DNA of 41,798 bases from a bacterium (lineage in GTDB: Bacteria; Bdellovibrionota; UBA1018), in NCBI GenBank assembly GCA_019751945.1, contig JAIEMT010000042.1, forward strand, positions 1-41,798, in the 5' to 3' direction. Made by a program: the position numbers and the translations under genes. The number at the start of each line of letters is the position of its first letter. The stretch's first letter is position 1. Shown in pieces: positions 23,020-32,841 of this stretch. The notes beneath the pieces were generated by a model. The model ran no database searches, had not been told where the DNA came from, and saw nothing but the letters and a program-made list of their open reading frames with translations.

Positions 23020-24048
23020 ATGAGCAAGCATTTGATCGCAATAAAGGCTTTAGGAGCGTGGTTCCAGCACAATCAGCGGATTCTGCCTTGGCGCGACCAG
23101 CCTACGTTTTACCGGGTTTGGATCTCGGAGATCATGCTGCAGCAGACCCAAGTCGCCACTGTGCTTCCGTATTTTGAAAAGTTCATAGCCAAATTTCCGA
23201 CGGTCGAAGCCTTAGCGGCTGCGCCAGTAGAGGACGTGCTCCTGTCCTGGGCGGGGCTAGGGTACTACTCGCGCGCGCGTAACCTTCATCAGGCGGCGCA
23301 ACTTATTGTAGCCCGTGGAGGATTTCCCGAGACGCGTGAAGAGTGGTTAGAAATTCCGGGAGTGGGTCCGTACACTGCAGGAGCAATCCTCTCGGTGACT
23401 TTGAATAAAGTCGAAGCCATTTTGGATGGCAACGTGGAACGCGTGTTGTCGCGAGTGTTTCGAGTGGACCGCGGGCGCGGAGATTCGGTTTACAAAGCCC
23501 GTCTCTGGCGTTGGGCTTGGGCTGCGGTTCGGGGAGGGGTGCGGGTCAATGTTCCTCCGAATCAACTCAATCAAGCCCTGATGGAATTGGGTGCAACTTT
23601 TTGTAGTTACCGAAAACCGAAGTGCGAACTCTGTCCGCTTTCTTCGGTGTGTAAAGCGTATGGTGCGGGCGAACCCGAAGCCTATCCTCCGAAGAAAAAA
23701 CCGAAGCAGTGGGTGAAAGTGGAAGAGCGATTGCACTGTGTGCTCGACGGTTCGGGACGGGTGCTCTTGCGGAAGCGCGGGAAAGACGAATGGCGCGCCG
23801 ATTTGTGGGATTTGCTCGAAGAAAATCCGTACAAAAACGCTGAAAAAATTGGTGAGCAAGAACAGCGTTACGTGGTGACTCGTCACAAAGTTTCGCGTGT
23901 GGTGGAAATCTGGAAAACTTCTCGTGTGTTAAAGGCTGCAGAAGCGGGAGTTGCGGTAGAGGGCTCTCAGCTGCAATGGGTTTCACTTCAGAGTCCGGAG
24001 GTGCCCATGGGATCTCCGCTTCGCAAACTGCTTCAGACTTTGAACTAG
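23020..24048 (+). CDS. mutY: A/G-specific adenine DNA glycosylase
   Basis: 342 residues. A HhH-GPD fold with catalytic Glu37 (ISEIMLQQTQVATV) and Asp in AILDGNVERVL, and the helix-hairpin-helix PGVGPYTAGAI. The [4Fe-4S] cluster motif is C-x6-C-x2-C-x5-C (CSYRKPKCELCPLSSVC). The C-terminal NUDIX-like domain recognises 8-oxoG (VEERLHCVLDGSGRVLLRKRGKDE). Removes A opposite 8-oxoguanine. Followed 21 nt later by a thioredoxin gene. Confidence 0.95.
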   Translation: MSKHLIAIKALGAWFQHNQRILPWRDQPTFYRVWISEIMLQQTQVATVLPYFEKFIAKFPTVEALAAAPVEDVLLSWAGLGYYSRARNLHQAAQLIVARGGFPETREEWLEIPGVGPYTAGAILSVTLNKVEAILDGNVERVLSRVFRVDRGRGDSVYKARLWRWAWAAVRGGVRVNVPPNQLNQALMELGATFCSYRKPKCELCPLSSVCKAYGAGEPEAYPPKKKPKQWVKVEERLHCVLDGSGRVLLRKRGKDEWRADLWDLLEENPYKNAEKIGEQEQRYVVTRHKVSRVVEIWKTSRVLKAAEAGVAVEGSQLQWVSLQSPEVPMGSPLRKLLQTLN

Positions 24049-24068
24049 CTCTGTTAGAATTCAGGATT

Positions 24069-24443
24069 ATGGAAACTCTGAACGTCGACTCTTTCAAAAC
24101 CAAAGTTTTTGATTTCGATAAAAATGAGAAGTGGGTTTATGCCGGAACCCTTCCCGCCATCGTGGATTTTTATGCGGATTGGTGCGGACCGTGCAAAATT
24201 CTCGCTCCGATCTTAGAAGAAGTTTCCCAGGAATATGCGGGCAAAGTGGCCATCTATAAAGTCGACACCGAAGCCACACCGGAGTTGGCGTCGTTGTTTG
24301 GAATTCGAGGCATCCCGAGTCTTCTCTTTATTCCGCCTCAAGGCGAGCCGACGATGTCGTCTGGCGTCTTACCGAAGGAGATTTTGAAGGAAGCGATCGC
24401 CGACTTACTCAAAGTTCCGGATCCGAATCCGTCAAAATCTTGA
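24069..24443 (+). CDS. trxA: Thioredoxin
   Basis: 124 residues; the start at 24069 gives the normal thioredoxin length and avoids overlap with mutY. Active site WCGPC (Cys39, Cys42), cis-Pro in RGIPSLLF. An N-terminal extension of about 15 residues compared with E. coli TrxA. No signal peptide, so a cytosolic dithiol donor. It could supply electrons to the thioredoxin-type ArsC at 8167 (inference). Confidence 0.93.
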   Translation: METLNVDSFKTKVFDFDKNEKWVYAGTLPAIVDFYADWCGPCKILAPILEEVSQEYAGKVAIYKVDTEATPELASLFGIRGIPSLLFIPPQGEPTMSSGVLPKEILKEAIADLLKVPDPNPSKS

Positions 24444-24479
24444 CCTGAAGATCACCTGCTGTTGTTCCGATGAGAAAGA

Positions 24480-25493
24480 GTGTTTATCTTTCTTCGAGTT
24501 CTCTCCATTTTTCTGATTTTGCAAACGGGTTACGCCGCGGAAGAGGCTCCTGGAAATGGTCCTCCAAGCTTGCTCCTGTCTTGCCCCGTTTTGTATCAGC
24601 AGATCCAAACCATGACCCAGACTGGGAACGTGGATGTCTTTATGTCTCATCTCATTGGAATGCAGAAACCTTTGATGGATTCCGGTGCTTCTAGAGAAGA
24701 GGCCGATCAAGTCGTTGCCCTGCTGAGAAGAAATTTGAGGGACTACAACTTCAACGACAAAAAGGGACCCCAGGCGTTGTCCGAAGCTGCTCGTGCTCTT
24801 TCCGAAGAAGTAGGTCAGCCGAAAAATGCCATCGTTGTCTGTGCGATCAAGGGTTCTTGCTCGATTTCGGAAGTAGATCCGATCAGTGCGGAACGGCTAT
24901 CCTTCAGGTTGGGGAACATTTCCGATCCCCGAATGGATCCTCGTGAATTGCCTCCCCCCATTTCGCCTGCCTTGGGAAGTACGCGAGTGACGGCGATTAA
25001 GCTTCTTCCAGCTGGAACGAAAGTGGAAGAACAAGCGATTCGTATTTTGGTAGGAGCTTCTCGACATGCGACTGGGCAGCTTTTCGAACGTTGGGTGGCG
25101 GTGAATATTCGTCAACAGTCTCGCGGCGCTCCGTTGGATATCGGCCTCTTCCAACACATCGGCCGATTTGAATCGGATGGAACAGTCGTCCTGGATCGCA
25201 CCTTTGTTCGGTTTATCGAGCTGGTTCGTGCGGCTCAGGCGGAGGCTCAGGCTTACAATCGTATTCGGGCGTCTTCTCCTGAAGTGGCAAAGATGACGTT
25301 GGATTTTTTTGAATCGAAAGTCACGGAAAGTATCAAGTTAGAGCCGGGGTATCAGAACGTTCTCATACCCTTACTCGGTCATTTGCGCGCAGCTGCCCAG
25401 CCCAATGAGCCTTTCTTATTTCGGGGCGTGGACGATATGATCACTCGCATGAAGAAATACATTGAATCCGAGGGGGCCGGCCCGAGTAACTAG
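24480..25493 (+). CDS. Secreted protein of unknown function
   Basis: 337 residues from a GTG start preceded by GAGAAAGA. Signal peptide (FIFLRVLSIFLILQTGYA). A Cys-containing N-terminal helical region (LLLSCPVLYQQIQTM), a Cys pair (VVCAIKGSC) about residue 120, a Pro-rich linker (RELPPPISPAL), then a mostly helical C-terminal half. No family recognised. Its stop interlocks with that of mutS (CTAG, 25490-25493). Confidence 0.75.
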   Translation: MFIFLRVLSIFLILQTGYAAEEAPGNGPPSLLLSCPVLYQQIQTMTQTGNVDVFMSHLIGMQKPLMDSGASREEADQVVALLRRNLRDYNFNDKKGPQALSEAARALSEEVGQPKNAIVVCAIKGSCSISEVDPISAERLSFRLGNISDPRMDPRELPPPISPALGSTRVTAIKLLPAGTKVEEQAIRILVGASRHATGQLFERWVAVNIRQQSRGAPLDIGLFQHIGRFESDGTVVLDRTFVRFIELVRAAQAEAQAYNRIRASSPEVAKMTLDFFESKVTESIKLEPGYQNVLIPLLGHLRAAAQPNEPFLFRGVDDMITRMKKYIESEGAGPSN

Positions 25494-28156
25494 GTTGCCT
25501 CCTTCGCGGCTTTTGCATCATTTGCATCCCGGACCACTTCCGACAGAAAGTTCATGGCTTGAAGTGGGGTCATAGAATTGATGTCCATGCTTCGCAGTTT
25601 TTCAATCCAAGCGGGGGTCGGTTCAGGTTCGAGCTCCGATACCGGCAACGGAGCCGTTGGAGCAAAAAGCGAAAGCTGGTTCGAATTTATTGGCTCTGCA
25701 TGCAGTCCTTGTGGAGATTCCAGCTTTTCTAAAACTTTCCAAGCGCGGTCGATGAGGGCATTCGGAAGTCCCGCGAGCTTCGCGACGTAAATCCCGAAGC
25801 TGTCGCCAGTGGGGCCCTCTTTGAGTTTGTATAAGAATCGCAAAGTCGCGTTGCCTTGAACTTCTACCGCCATGTGGAAGTTTGCGGTGGCGGGAAGCGA
25901 AGTCGTGAGGTGCGTGAGTTCGTGGTAGTGCGTGGCAAAAAGAGTGCGCGCCTGAATCTTGTGACAGATCCATTCCAAGCACGCCCACGCCACGCTAATG
26001 CCGTCGTAGGTGCTGGTGCCACGTCCGATTTCATCGAGCACAATGAGGGAACGTTCGTCGGCGTGATGAATGATGTGGGCGAGCTCGCTCATCTCCACCA
26101 TGAAGGTGCTTTGACCTCGAGCAATCGCGTCGTGGGCACCAATGCGGGTGTAGACTGAAGAAAAAGTTCCCCAACGAGCTTGGGCAGCTGGAACCGGGGC
26201 GCCCATTTGTCCCAGTATAATGATGAGCGCCGCTTGGCGCATGAGAGTGGATTTACCACCCATGTTGGGTCCCGTGATCAGCAGGCAGCGTTGAGTGTCT
26301 GGTTTCAGCGTGATGTCGTTCGGAACGTAGTGGCCCCCTTTACTCGCGTCGACCAAGGGATGTCGACCCGATTTGATTTCGAGATCGAGCGAGTCATCAA
26401 TCGAGGGAAAGGTCCATCCCGGGCGGAAAGCCAGTGCTGCTAAAGAGTTGAGTGCGTCGAGCTCAGCGAGAATCTGAGCTAGAGTCATCAGCTCTGCAGT
26501 GCGAGATTGAATTTCTTCAATCAGGTCTTCAAAGAGTTTTTGTTCGAGTTGTTTGAGGCGGACTGAGGCCGTGACCATTTCGTCTTCAAATTTTTTCAGC
26601 TCTTCGGTGAAGAATCGTTCTGCTCCGACCGTGGTTTGTTTGCGTTGGTAATGCGATGGGACGTTCTTCAGATGGGCTTGAGTGACTTCTAAGTAATAGC
26701 CAAAGACACGGTTGTAGCGGACCTTGAGCGAAGGAATTCCTGTCGCCGCTCGTTCCCGCGCCTCGAGTTCGACGAGCCATTTTTCACCGTCCGAGGTGAG
26801 CATGAGCAAACGGTCTAGTTCGGGGCTGACGCCGGTATTAAAAATTCCGCCTTCCCGTGAGACGAGAGGCGCATCATCGCGTTGCATTTTTACGATTTTC
26901 TCACCAAACGGAGTGAGCTCTGTCGTGGCGTCGGTCAGCTTGCTTAAGAATTCCTGCAAGAGCGGAGTTTTGTGAAACCGAAGCAGGTCCCGCACGCGTG
27001 GAAGCAGAGCTAGAGATTTTCCCAGCGCTAGCGTGTCGCGCGGATTTGCGAGGCCGGTACTCACGCGACCGGTAATGCGTTCCAGGTCGTAAAGATCTTT
27101 GAGAGTCGATCGAATGCCCTCGTGTGACCGCGTGGAATCGGAAAGTTCTCTTACCGCCGATTGTCTGAATAGAATTTCGTCGGATTTTTTGAGTGGCTCG
27201 AGCAACCACTTTCGAAGCTGACGATTTCCTAGCGATGACGCCGTGTGATTGATCATGTCGAAAAGCTCGGGAGTCAAATCCAGGTGGCGCGCGCTCTGAG
27301 GACCTAAGGTCAGGCACTGAGCCGGGTGCAGGGGACTTGGCAAACGGACGTGGTTCAGCTTTTCTTTAAACTGGGAACGTGTGGCATAGTTCAACAGGAG
27401 TGCCAACGCTTGAACGCCTGGATCTCCCGGCAAATAGGCCGAAAAATCTTCAAAGCCGTAATGCGTTTTCAAAACCTGGCGGGCTTGGGGGAGCGACAAG
27501 TAGTTGTTGGGCAAGGTCTCGTAGAGATGCGGAAAGGTTTCCTTCTTCAGCACAAACTGTCCGGCCGTCGTTTCCATTGCCACAAAATGACGAATGGGGA
27601 GTGTGAGGATTTCATCCAACACGCGCTCGGATTCCAATGCCTGGCTCACCCGCGTTTCACCGGTTGAAACATCGAGGCAGGCTAAAATCCAAAAGGTGGT
27701 CCCCACCTTTTGGTTGAGGGGTGCGTCATGAGTGCGAACGACGGTGGCCAGGTAAGCGGCCTCAGAGCCTTCCGAATCGAACTGTACTGCAGGAGTGAAG
27801 GTGCGAACAATCTCTCGACGAACGATGGATTTGCCCGCGCCCTTCCCGGTTTTCGCAGGAGCTTCTTCAGCGAATTGTTCGCCGATGGAAACCCGTTTTC
27901 CCGCAGCCAATAATTTTTGAATATAACCCTGCACGCTGTGGTGGGGCACGCCGCACATTGGTAGCGGGTTCGGTTTATTCTTGTCGCGGGAGGTGAGCGT
28001 GATTTCTAAAATTCGAGCGGCTTCGACGGCATCGTCACCGAAGAGTTCGTAAAAATCGCCCATTCTGAAAAGGAGGAGTGCATCACCTGCCTGGGATTTG
28101 AGATCCCAGTACTGCTTCATTAAAGGAGTTACTTCGACGTCTTTGTTTTCTTCCAT
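25490..28156 (-). CDS. mutS: DNA mismatch repair protein MutS
   Basis: 888 residues, full length. Mismatch-reading domain I carries the Phe-x-Glu motif (MGDFYELFGDDAV). Connector, lever and clamp domains follow, then the ATPase with Walker A GPNMGGKST (about residue 627) and DEIGRGTSTYDGI, and the dimerising C-terminus. Recognises mispairs and recruits MutL. The ATG lies inside the last codons of pyk (28-nt overlap), so translation is coupled to the upstream glycolytic gene, an unusual pairing. Confidence 0.97.
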   Translation of the reverse strand: MEENKDVEVTPLMKQYWDLKSQAGDALLLFRMGDFYELFGDDAVEAARILEITLTSRDKNKPNPLPMCGVPHHSVQGYIQKLLAAGKRVSIGEQFAEEAPAKTGKGAGKSIVRREIVRTFTPAVQFDSEGSEAAYLATVVRTHDAPLNQKVGTTFWILACLDVSTGETRVSQALESERVLDEILTLPIRHFVAMETTAGQFVLKKETFPHLYETLPNNYLSLPQARQVLKTHYGFEDFSAYLPGDPGVQALALLLNYATRSQFKEKLNHVRLPSPLHPAQCLTLGPQSARHLDLTPELFDMINHTASSLGNRQLRKWLLEPLKKSDEILFRQSAVRELSDSTRSHEGIRSTLKDLYDLERITGRVSTGLANPRDTLALGKSLALLPRVRDLLRFHKTPLLQEFLSKLTDATTELTPFGEKIVKMQRDDAPLVSREGGIFNTGVSPELDRLLMLTSDGEKWLVELEARERAATGIPSLKVRYNRVFGYYLEVTQAHLKNVPSHYQRKQTTVGAERFFTEELKKFEDEMVTASVRLKQLEQKLFEDLIEEIQSRTAELMTLAQILAELDALNSLAALAFRPGWTFPSIDDSLDLEIKSGRHPLVDASKGGHYVPNDITLKPDTQRCLLITGPNMGGKSTLMRQAALIIILGQMGAPVPAAQARWGTFSSVYTRIGAHDAIARGQSTFMVEMSELAHIIHHADERSLIVLDEIGRGTSTYDGISVAWACLEWICHKIQARTLFATHYHELTHLTTSLPATANFHMAVEVQGNATLRFLYKLKEGPTGDSFGIYVAKLAGLPNALIDRAWKVLEKLESPQGLHAEPINSNQLSLFAPTAPLPVSELEPEPTPAWIEKLRSMDINSMTPLQAMNFLSEVVRDANDAKAAKEAT

Positions 28157-29625
28157 TGGCTACTGATCCGATGCACCTTGATCATGTTCGTCGTCCCTCG
28201 CTTCAACGTGGGAACGCCCGCGGTGACCGTGACCAGATCTTCCGGCTCGGCCCATCCTTCTTCGATCAGGACTTTTTCGACCATAGCAAAAAGATCATCA
28301 GTTGCCAGAATCTCTTTAATCAAAACCCCTTTTACGCCCCAGACCATGGCCAGGCGCCGAAGGCCCGCCTCGTTGTCCATGATGGCCACAATCGGTGTGG
28401 AGGGCCTAAACTTCGCTAAAATCCGTGCCGCCATTCCTGAGCGACTGATACAGGCAATGGCCACCGCATCGACGTGGTGAGCTACGCGCGACGCGCTAAA
28501 TTCGATAGACTCGGGAACAGAACCGGGAATGGGAAGGATGTCGCGTGGACCGCTGTAAAGGTTCTGCGCGCGTTCGGCTTCCAGAATAATTCGAGACATG
28601 GTCCGCACGGTTTCGAGGGGGTATTCGCCCGACGCGGTTTCGCCCGAGAGCATCACGGCGTCTGTACCGTCGAACACCGCATTTGCAACGTCACTGGCTT
28701 CAGCACGCGTGGGGGTTGGAGAAAAGATCATCGATTCCAGCATCTGGGTAGCGGTGATGACGGGCACTCCCATGTGGTTGCACTGGTGAATTAGCGTTTT
28801 CTGAATGATCGGAACGCGTGGAGCACCGAGCTCAACGGCCATATCGCCTCGAGCAATGAGCAAACCATCCGATGCTTCGATGATGGATTGCATGTTGTCG
28901 ATGGCTTCTTCGCGTTCGATCTTGGCAATCACAAAGGGTTGATCATCAGATTGGCGACGAATTCGTTCCTTAACCGTTTCAATGTCCGAAGCCGAACGCA
29001 CGAAGCTCAAGGCGACGGCGTCGACTCCTTGCTCAAGGCCGAATTTCAAGTCCTGCAGGTCTTTCGCGGTCACGCACGGAATGGATAGGGGAGTCCCCGG
29101 AAGATTGATGCCCTTGTGAGAGGTGATTCGCCCGCCATATTCTATTTCGACGACGATTTCAGATTTTCCAATCTTTCCAATCGTGCCTTGAATCTTTCCG
29201 TCATCAAAGAGGATGCGCGCCCCGACCTTTGCATCGTGGACGATGGCTTGGGCGATCTCGCTGGAAATGGGAAGAATTGTTTTCTTTCCGCTTTTTATTT
29301 CAGCCGGAGCTTCTTCGTTCGGAGACTCGGCGTAAAGATAAATGGTATCGCCCTTGTTAAGAACGAATCCTTCTTGGGGGAGCTTTCCGACTCGAAGCTT
29401 TGGACCTTGCAAATCTTGCAAAATAGCGACATTTTTTCGGGCTTTTTTGGCACAGGCCCGGATATTCCCGATGAGCTTCTTATAGAAGTCGTGATCGCCG
29501 TGAGAGAAGTTGAGGCGCGCAACGTCCATTCCTTCGGCCATGAGTCCTGAGAGTTTTTCAGGACTGTGGGTCGCAGGTCCGATAGTGCAGACGATTTTAA
29601 CCCTTCTTGCGGTTGCTGAGTTCAT
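28129..29625 (-). CDS. pyk: Pyruvate kinase
   Basis: 498 residues. Signatures include KIVCTIGPATHSPEKL, ARLNFSHGD, the metal/PEP loop FVIAKIEREEAIDNM, the catalytic-Lys region and RGDMAVELGAP, and GTDAVMLSGETASGEYP. The C-terminal regulatory domain is present. Converts PEP and ADP to pyruvate and ATP. It starts inside the end of the coiled-coil gene (29-nt overlap) and ends inside the start of mutS, so the three form a tightly interlocked operon. Confidence 0.97.
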   Translation of the reverse strand: MNSATARRVKIVCTIGPATHSPEKLSGLMAEGMDVARLNFSHGDHDFYKKLIGNIRACAKKARKNVAILQDLQGPKLRVGKLPQEGFVLNKGDTIYLYAESPNEEAPAEIKSGKKTILPISSEIAQAIVHDAKVGARILFDDGKIQGTIGKIGKSEIVVEIEYGGRITSHKGINLPGTPLSIPCVTAKDLQDLKFGLEQGVDAVALSFVRSASDIETVKERIRRQSDDQPFVIAKIEREEAIDNMQSIIEASDGLLIARGDMAVELGAPRVPIIQKTLIHQCNHMGVPVITATQMLESMIFSPTPTRAEASDVANAVFDGTDAVMLSGETASGEYPLETVRTMSRIILEAERAQNLYSGPRDILPIPGSVPESIEFSASRVAHHVDAVAIACISRSGMAARILAKFRPSTPIVAIMDNEAGLRRLAMVWGVKGVLIKEILATDDLFAMVEKVLIEEGWAEPEDLVTVTAGVPTLKRGTTNMIKVHRISSQWKKTKTSK

Positions 29626-31654
29626 TTGAGCGCCGGATCTTGTCGATAGTCTCTTCGTAGTTTTGTGTGAGGTAGCGCTCGCGTTCCTTGATTTGCGAGT
29701 CCTTGGCGGCGAGCTGATACTCGTAGTTCTTCGCCTGCTCTTCCATCATCTTCTTATTTTCACGGTTGGTGTCGCGAAGCTTCCGCTCGGCCTCGCCCTT
29801 CACGTCCATCATGATGAGCTCGTGCTCATTCTTGAGGTCGTTGATTTTCTTTTCATAGTCGCGCATGAGCTCCGCTTGGCGATTGGCAAACTCTCGATGA
29901 GTCATCTTTCGCCTGAAATCTTCTTCCTGGCGGAGAGCTGAGTGGTTTGCGTTTGCGTCAGCTCGAGCGGCGTCGACGTACTCGGTCAGCTTACGGCGTT
30001 GCGATTCGAGCTGATGCGCCTGATTCCGGGTCATCAATTCGACTTCGCGGTTATGCATCGCTTCGCGGTTGTTAATTTCGTCTTTGGAAATGGCTTTGGC
30101 TTCGTCGGAATGGGCCATCAGATTGCTACGCTCTTGGTAGCGTTCCAGATTATTTTCGTAGTTGCGCTGAGTTTGAACACGGCGGAAATCTTCGAGGGCA
30201 TCTACCATGCGCTGCGAATAGTTTCGCTGAATGCTTTCGGTCGAACGTTGGTTTCGAGCCTGTTCTTCTTTCGCAGTCTTATCGAATTCTTTAATGAGCT
30301 TCTTCCGAACCATTTCTTCAGCGGCAGGCGAGATCGTTTGTAAATCATTGGCGGTTCGGGAATGTTGAATCTCTGTTTCAAGCGCCTTGATTTGCTCGTT
30401 TTGTTGCTGACGATTCGTCGAGAGCGTGTCTTGGAAAGCCTTGGCTTGTTCTTCTAGCGCCTTTTGGCGATCTGTTGCATCGCGCTCCGAAATGGCAGCA
30501 ATTCTACGGTCAGCCCGTTCTTCGTTGATATTGATTGCCTTGTCGCGTTCTTTTAGTCCTCGGTCGAACTGCAGTTCTAAATCTTTCTGACGGTTATAAT
30601 TTTCGTCATTTTGTTGGCGAATGAGACGCGAGAAGTACATGTCCTTCTGGCGGAGAACATCATCTCCCCGGCGTGTGTAGTATTCCGCAGAGTCTTCGGC
30701 CTGGTTTCGAACCTTGACCATTTCACGATCATGTTCGTTCTGCATTTTCGCCACCTGGCCGCGGTTTTGGGTCTCGTAGTCCCGAATCGCATCCGCTGTC
30801 CCTTCGGCCCGACCCTTATTATATTCCGCATTGGAGGCAGACAGGGTTCGAACTTGCTCGCGAAGATAACTACTCTCTTCGGCGTGATTTTTATTATTGG
30901 CTCGAATCTGTTGTTCCTGTTTACTTCGGAGAGCTTCGAGCGCTTCTGCATTTCTATTTTCGTAACCGTTACTCACATCTTCAACCTTGGCTCGATTCGC
31001 CTTTTCAGCATCGCGAATCATGGTTTGGATGCGATGGCGCTCGGAACTCATCTCATCCATTCGCTGTTGGTTCTGTTCTGTGTAGTTCTTCCGTGCTTCG
31101 TCGAGATCTCTCTGATAAGTGGCATGACGGGCTTGGCTGGCTCTCTCTAAGGAGTCATTCGAAGACGCACGATCGGTACGAATCTGTGCTTCTGTTTTGT
31201 CTCGGTAATTGGATTTCACTTCGTCGAGATTCTGGGCGTACACGTCCTGAAGATTGCGAATCGATTCTTCGGAGCGGTGCTTTTCCGCGCCTAGAGCCTC
31301 CTGCATGTCGTTGATCTGGCGTTTTAAGATGTCATTTTCAGCAGAATTGTAGCGACCAAACCGATCGTAGGTGCGAGCCTTGGCTTTGACGTCTTCGATC
31401 TGTTCTTTGGCGTTGAACTTCGTGTCGTCGATGAGTTTGGAATAGTTGTCCTTGATGTGGCCAATGTTCTTTTCAGTTTCTTTTTCTTTCGCGAGCATGT
31501 CGCGGCGGTGAGACTTGTGAATGTTCTCAATTTCTTTTTCTTGTTGTTTACGCGAACGATTGGACTCCTCGCTCAGCGCCTCTTCCATGTCATTCATTTG
31601 CTTACTGAAGTAAGCATAATTTCCATCATTGCCTGGGGGACTTACGCCTGCCAT
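29597..31654 (-). CDS. Large cytosolic coiled-coil protein
   Basis: 685 residues, no signal or membrane segment, SD GGGAGG upstream of ATG. Almost wholly charged helical sequence rich in Glu, Arg, Lys, Asn and Gln. The N-terminal unit (SKQMNDMEEALSEESNRSRK) recurs about 110 residues later (KRQINDMQEALGAEKHRSEE), pointing to internal duplication. Tyr and Asn recur at heptad breaks. No ATPase, hinge or head domain, so not an SMC. It could form filaments or scaffolds; intermediate-filament-like coiled-coil proteins are known in Bdellovibrio (Ccrp), but homology was not tested. Confidence 0.82.
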   Translation of the reverse strand: MAGVSPPGNDGNYAYFSKQMNDMEEALSEESNRSRKQQEKEIENIHKSHRRDMLAKEKETEKNIGHIKDNYSKLIDDTKFNAKEQIEDVKAKARTYDRFGRYNSAENDILKRQINDMQEALGAEKHRSEESIRNLQDVYAQNLDEVKSNYRDKTEAQIRTDRASSNDSLERASQARHATYQRDLDEARKNYTEQNQQRMDEMSSERHRIQTMIRDAEKANRAKVEDVSNGYENRNAEALEALRSKQEQQIRANNKNHAEESSYLREQVRTLSASNAEYNKGRAEGTADAIRDYETQNRGQVAKMQNEHDREMVKVRNQAEDSAEYYTRRGDDVLRQKDMYFSRLIRQQNDENYNRQKDLELQFDRGLKERDKAININEERADRRIAAISERDATDRQKALEEQAKAFQDTLSTNRQQQNEQIKALETEIQHSRTANDLQTISPAAEEMVRKKLIKEFDKTAKEEQARNQRSTESIQRNYSQRMVDALEDFRRVQTQRNYENNLERYQERSNLMAHSDEAKAISKDEINNREAMHNREVELMTRNQAHQLESQRRKLTEYVDAARADANANHSALRQEEDFRRKMTHREFANRQAELMRDYEKKINDLKNEHELIMMDVKGEAERKLRDTNRENKKMMEEQAKNYEYQLAAKDSQIKERERYLTQNYEETIDKIRRSNELSNRKKG

Positions 31655-31754
31655 TCCGGGCCTCCCTGTTCAAGGACACACAAAGCTACTCTTCTAGAGT
31701 ATCAGGCAGTTGGAACGGCGAGCAAACTCGGGATGCGAGGTGGGAAAGGCTTGC

Positions 31755-31787
31755 CGGGACAGCGTTGACAGAATCAACGCCGTCCCG
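31755..31787 (-). terminator. Long stem-loop after the 31797 gene
   Basis: A 14-bp stem with one mismatch (31755-31768 / 31774-31787) and a 5-nt loop, starting 9 nt beyond the minus-strand stop at 31797. The T-run after it is weak (CCTTTCCC), so it may be a terminator or a 3'-end stabiliser. Confidence 0.65.
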
Positions 31788-31796
31788 AGCAATAGA

Positions 31797-32216
31797 TTAC
31801 TGACAGTACTTATCGAGCAGATCGGCAAGTTCTGCCGCTTCTTTTGCGGAGTTCTGACCCGTCAGATCTCCCCACTTTTTCAGGGTGACGGTTTCGTCGC
31901 CCCAGTAACCGGTCCAAGTGACACTGCCGGCATCGGCCATCACATGCTTCTCAGTGTATTTTCCTTTGGAAGCAGCGTAGAGCAGCTTGTGAGCTTGGTC
32001 TAATTCCGTTTTTGAAAGAGTCACGGCTGTAGCGGTGATGTTTTGTTTTTTAGCCATGTCGTAGGTGTAAACAACACCGTTGTGATCAATCACACAACCG
32101 TGGTGAACTTTACCCCAAGCAAAATTCATTGTTTCCTTCTCATACAGGATTGGCGAAGCCTGAGCGAGACTAGACAGGCTGCCTAAAACGGCAACCAAAG
32201 CAAATTGACGTAACAT
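31797..32216 (-). CDS. Small secreted protein, unknown function
   Basis: 139 residues from ATG 32216, chosen because a signal peptide begins there (MLRQFALVAVLGSLSSLAQA). The mature chain is beta-rich and has a Cys in HHGCVID and another at the penultimate residue, able to pair. The gene reads as an inhibitor-sized periplasmic protein; no family recognised. Confidence 0.72.
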   Translation of the reverse strand: MLRQFALVAVLGSLSSLAQASPILYEKETMNFAWGKVHHGCVIDHNGVVYTYDMAKKQNITATAVTLSKTELDQAHKLLYAASKGKYTEKHVMADAGSVTWTGYWGDETVTLKKWGDLTGQNSAKEAAELADLLDKYCQ

Positions 32217-32367
32217 GATTAGAACCCCCAGAAATAGAGTGGCATCCGGCCACAAGTTTCAATGCGATGAAGCCAAGTAGCACCGGGCTTGAGAGGGGGC
32301 AAGGCACAGGGCGTCTCAACACAAACTCGCTTGACTGAAAAGGCCTTTGATCTTTTAATTGGAAGAC

Positions 32368-32841
32368 TTGAAAACTCGCATCGGGATTCTCTTCATTTTG
32401 CTTTCAGCCGCTCTCACACCCGCTCCCAGCCATGCTGCCATTGAATTAGGCAGCGACCTCTTCTTATCCGGAATCCTTTTAGGAAATGCTAACGAGGTGC
32501 ATCTTCGCACGAGAAATTCTTTGTACATCGGAGTGGGTTCTGTTGCGGTGGGCGCGATTTTTCGCTTTGAGCCTCAACATAGCTATCTCCAAGACTATGG
32601 CGCCGGGGCCAGCGTCAGAATGGGACAGGATTTCACCGTGGAACTCGAAGGCGGAATGTTGAGGCGCCACTTCGAAAGTCTTTGGGGAGACGGTCTTTTC
32701 TTCAGTGCGATTTTTGGTTGGCAGCTTTCGAAAACTTTTCGTCTGGCGATTCCCATCACTGCTAAGCAAATCAATTTAGGAACGGATTCCGGTTGGACTG
32801 TCGACTACCTTCCGTACATCGGCGTGAGGGTAGTGTTTTGA
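32368..32841 (+). CDS. Small outer-membrane beta-barrel protein 1
   Basis: 157 residues from TTG 32368, preceded by GGAAGAC; TTG 32359 is the in-frame alternative. Signal peptide (IGILFILLSAALTPAPSHA). Alternating hydrophobic/aromatic strands (LYIGVGSVAVGAIFRFE, GAGASVRMGQDFTVELEGG, GLFFSAIFGWQL, YLPYIGVRVVF) and a C-terminal Phe, the BAM recognition residue, indicate a porin-like or OmpA/Lom-size barrel. The stop overlaps the next TTG start (TTGA). Confidence 0.75.
   Translation: MKTRIGILFILLSAALTPAPSHAAIELGSDLFLSGILLGNANEVHLRTRNSLYIGVGSVAVGAIFRFEPQHSYLQDYGAGASVRMGQDFTVELEGGMLRRHFESLWGDGLFFSAIFGWQLSKTFRLAIPITAKQINLGTDSGWTVDYLPYIGVRVVF

Noticed and set aside
31755..31790. Stem at 31755-31787 as part of a small RNA gene
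   Set aside because: Its position right after a minus-strand stop makes a 3'-end structure the simpler explanation; no promoter seen.
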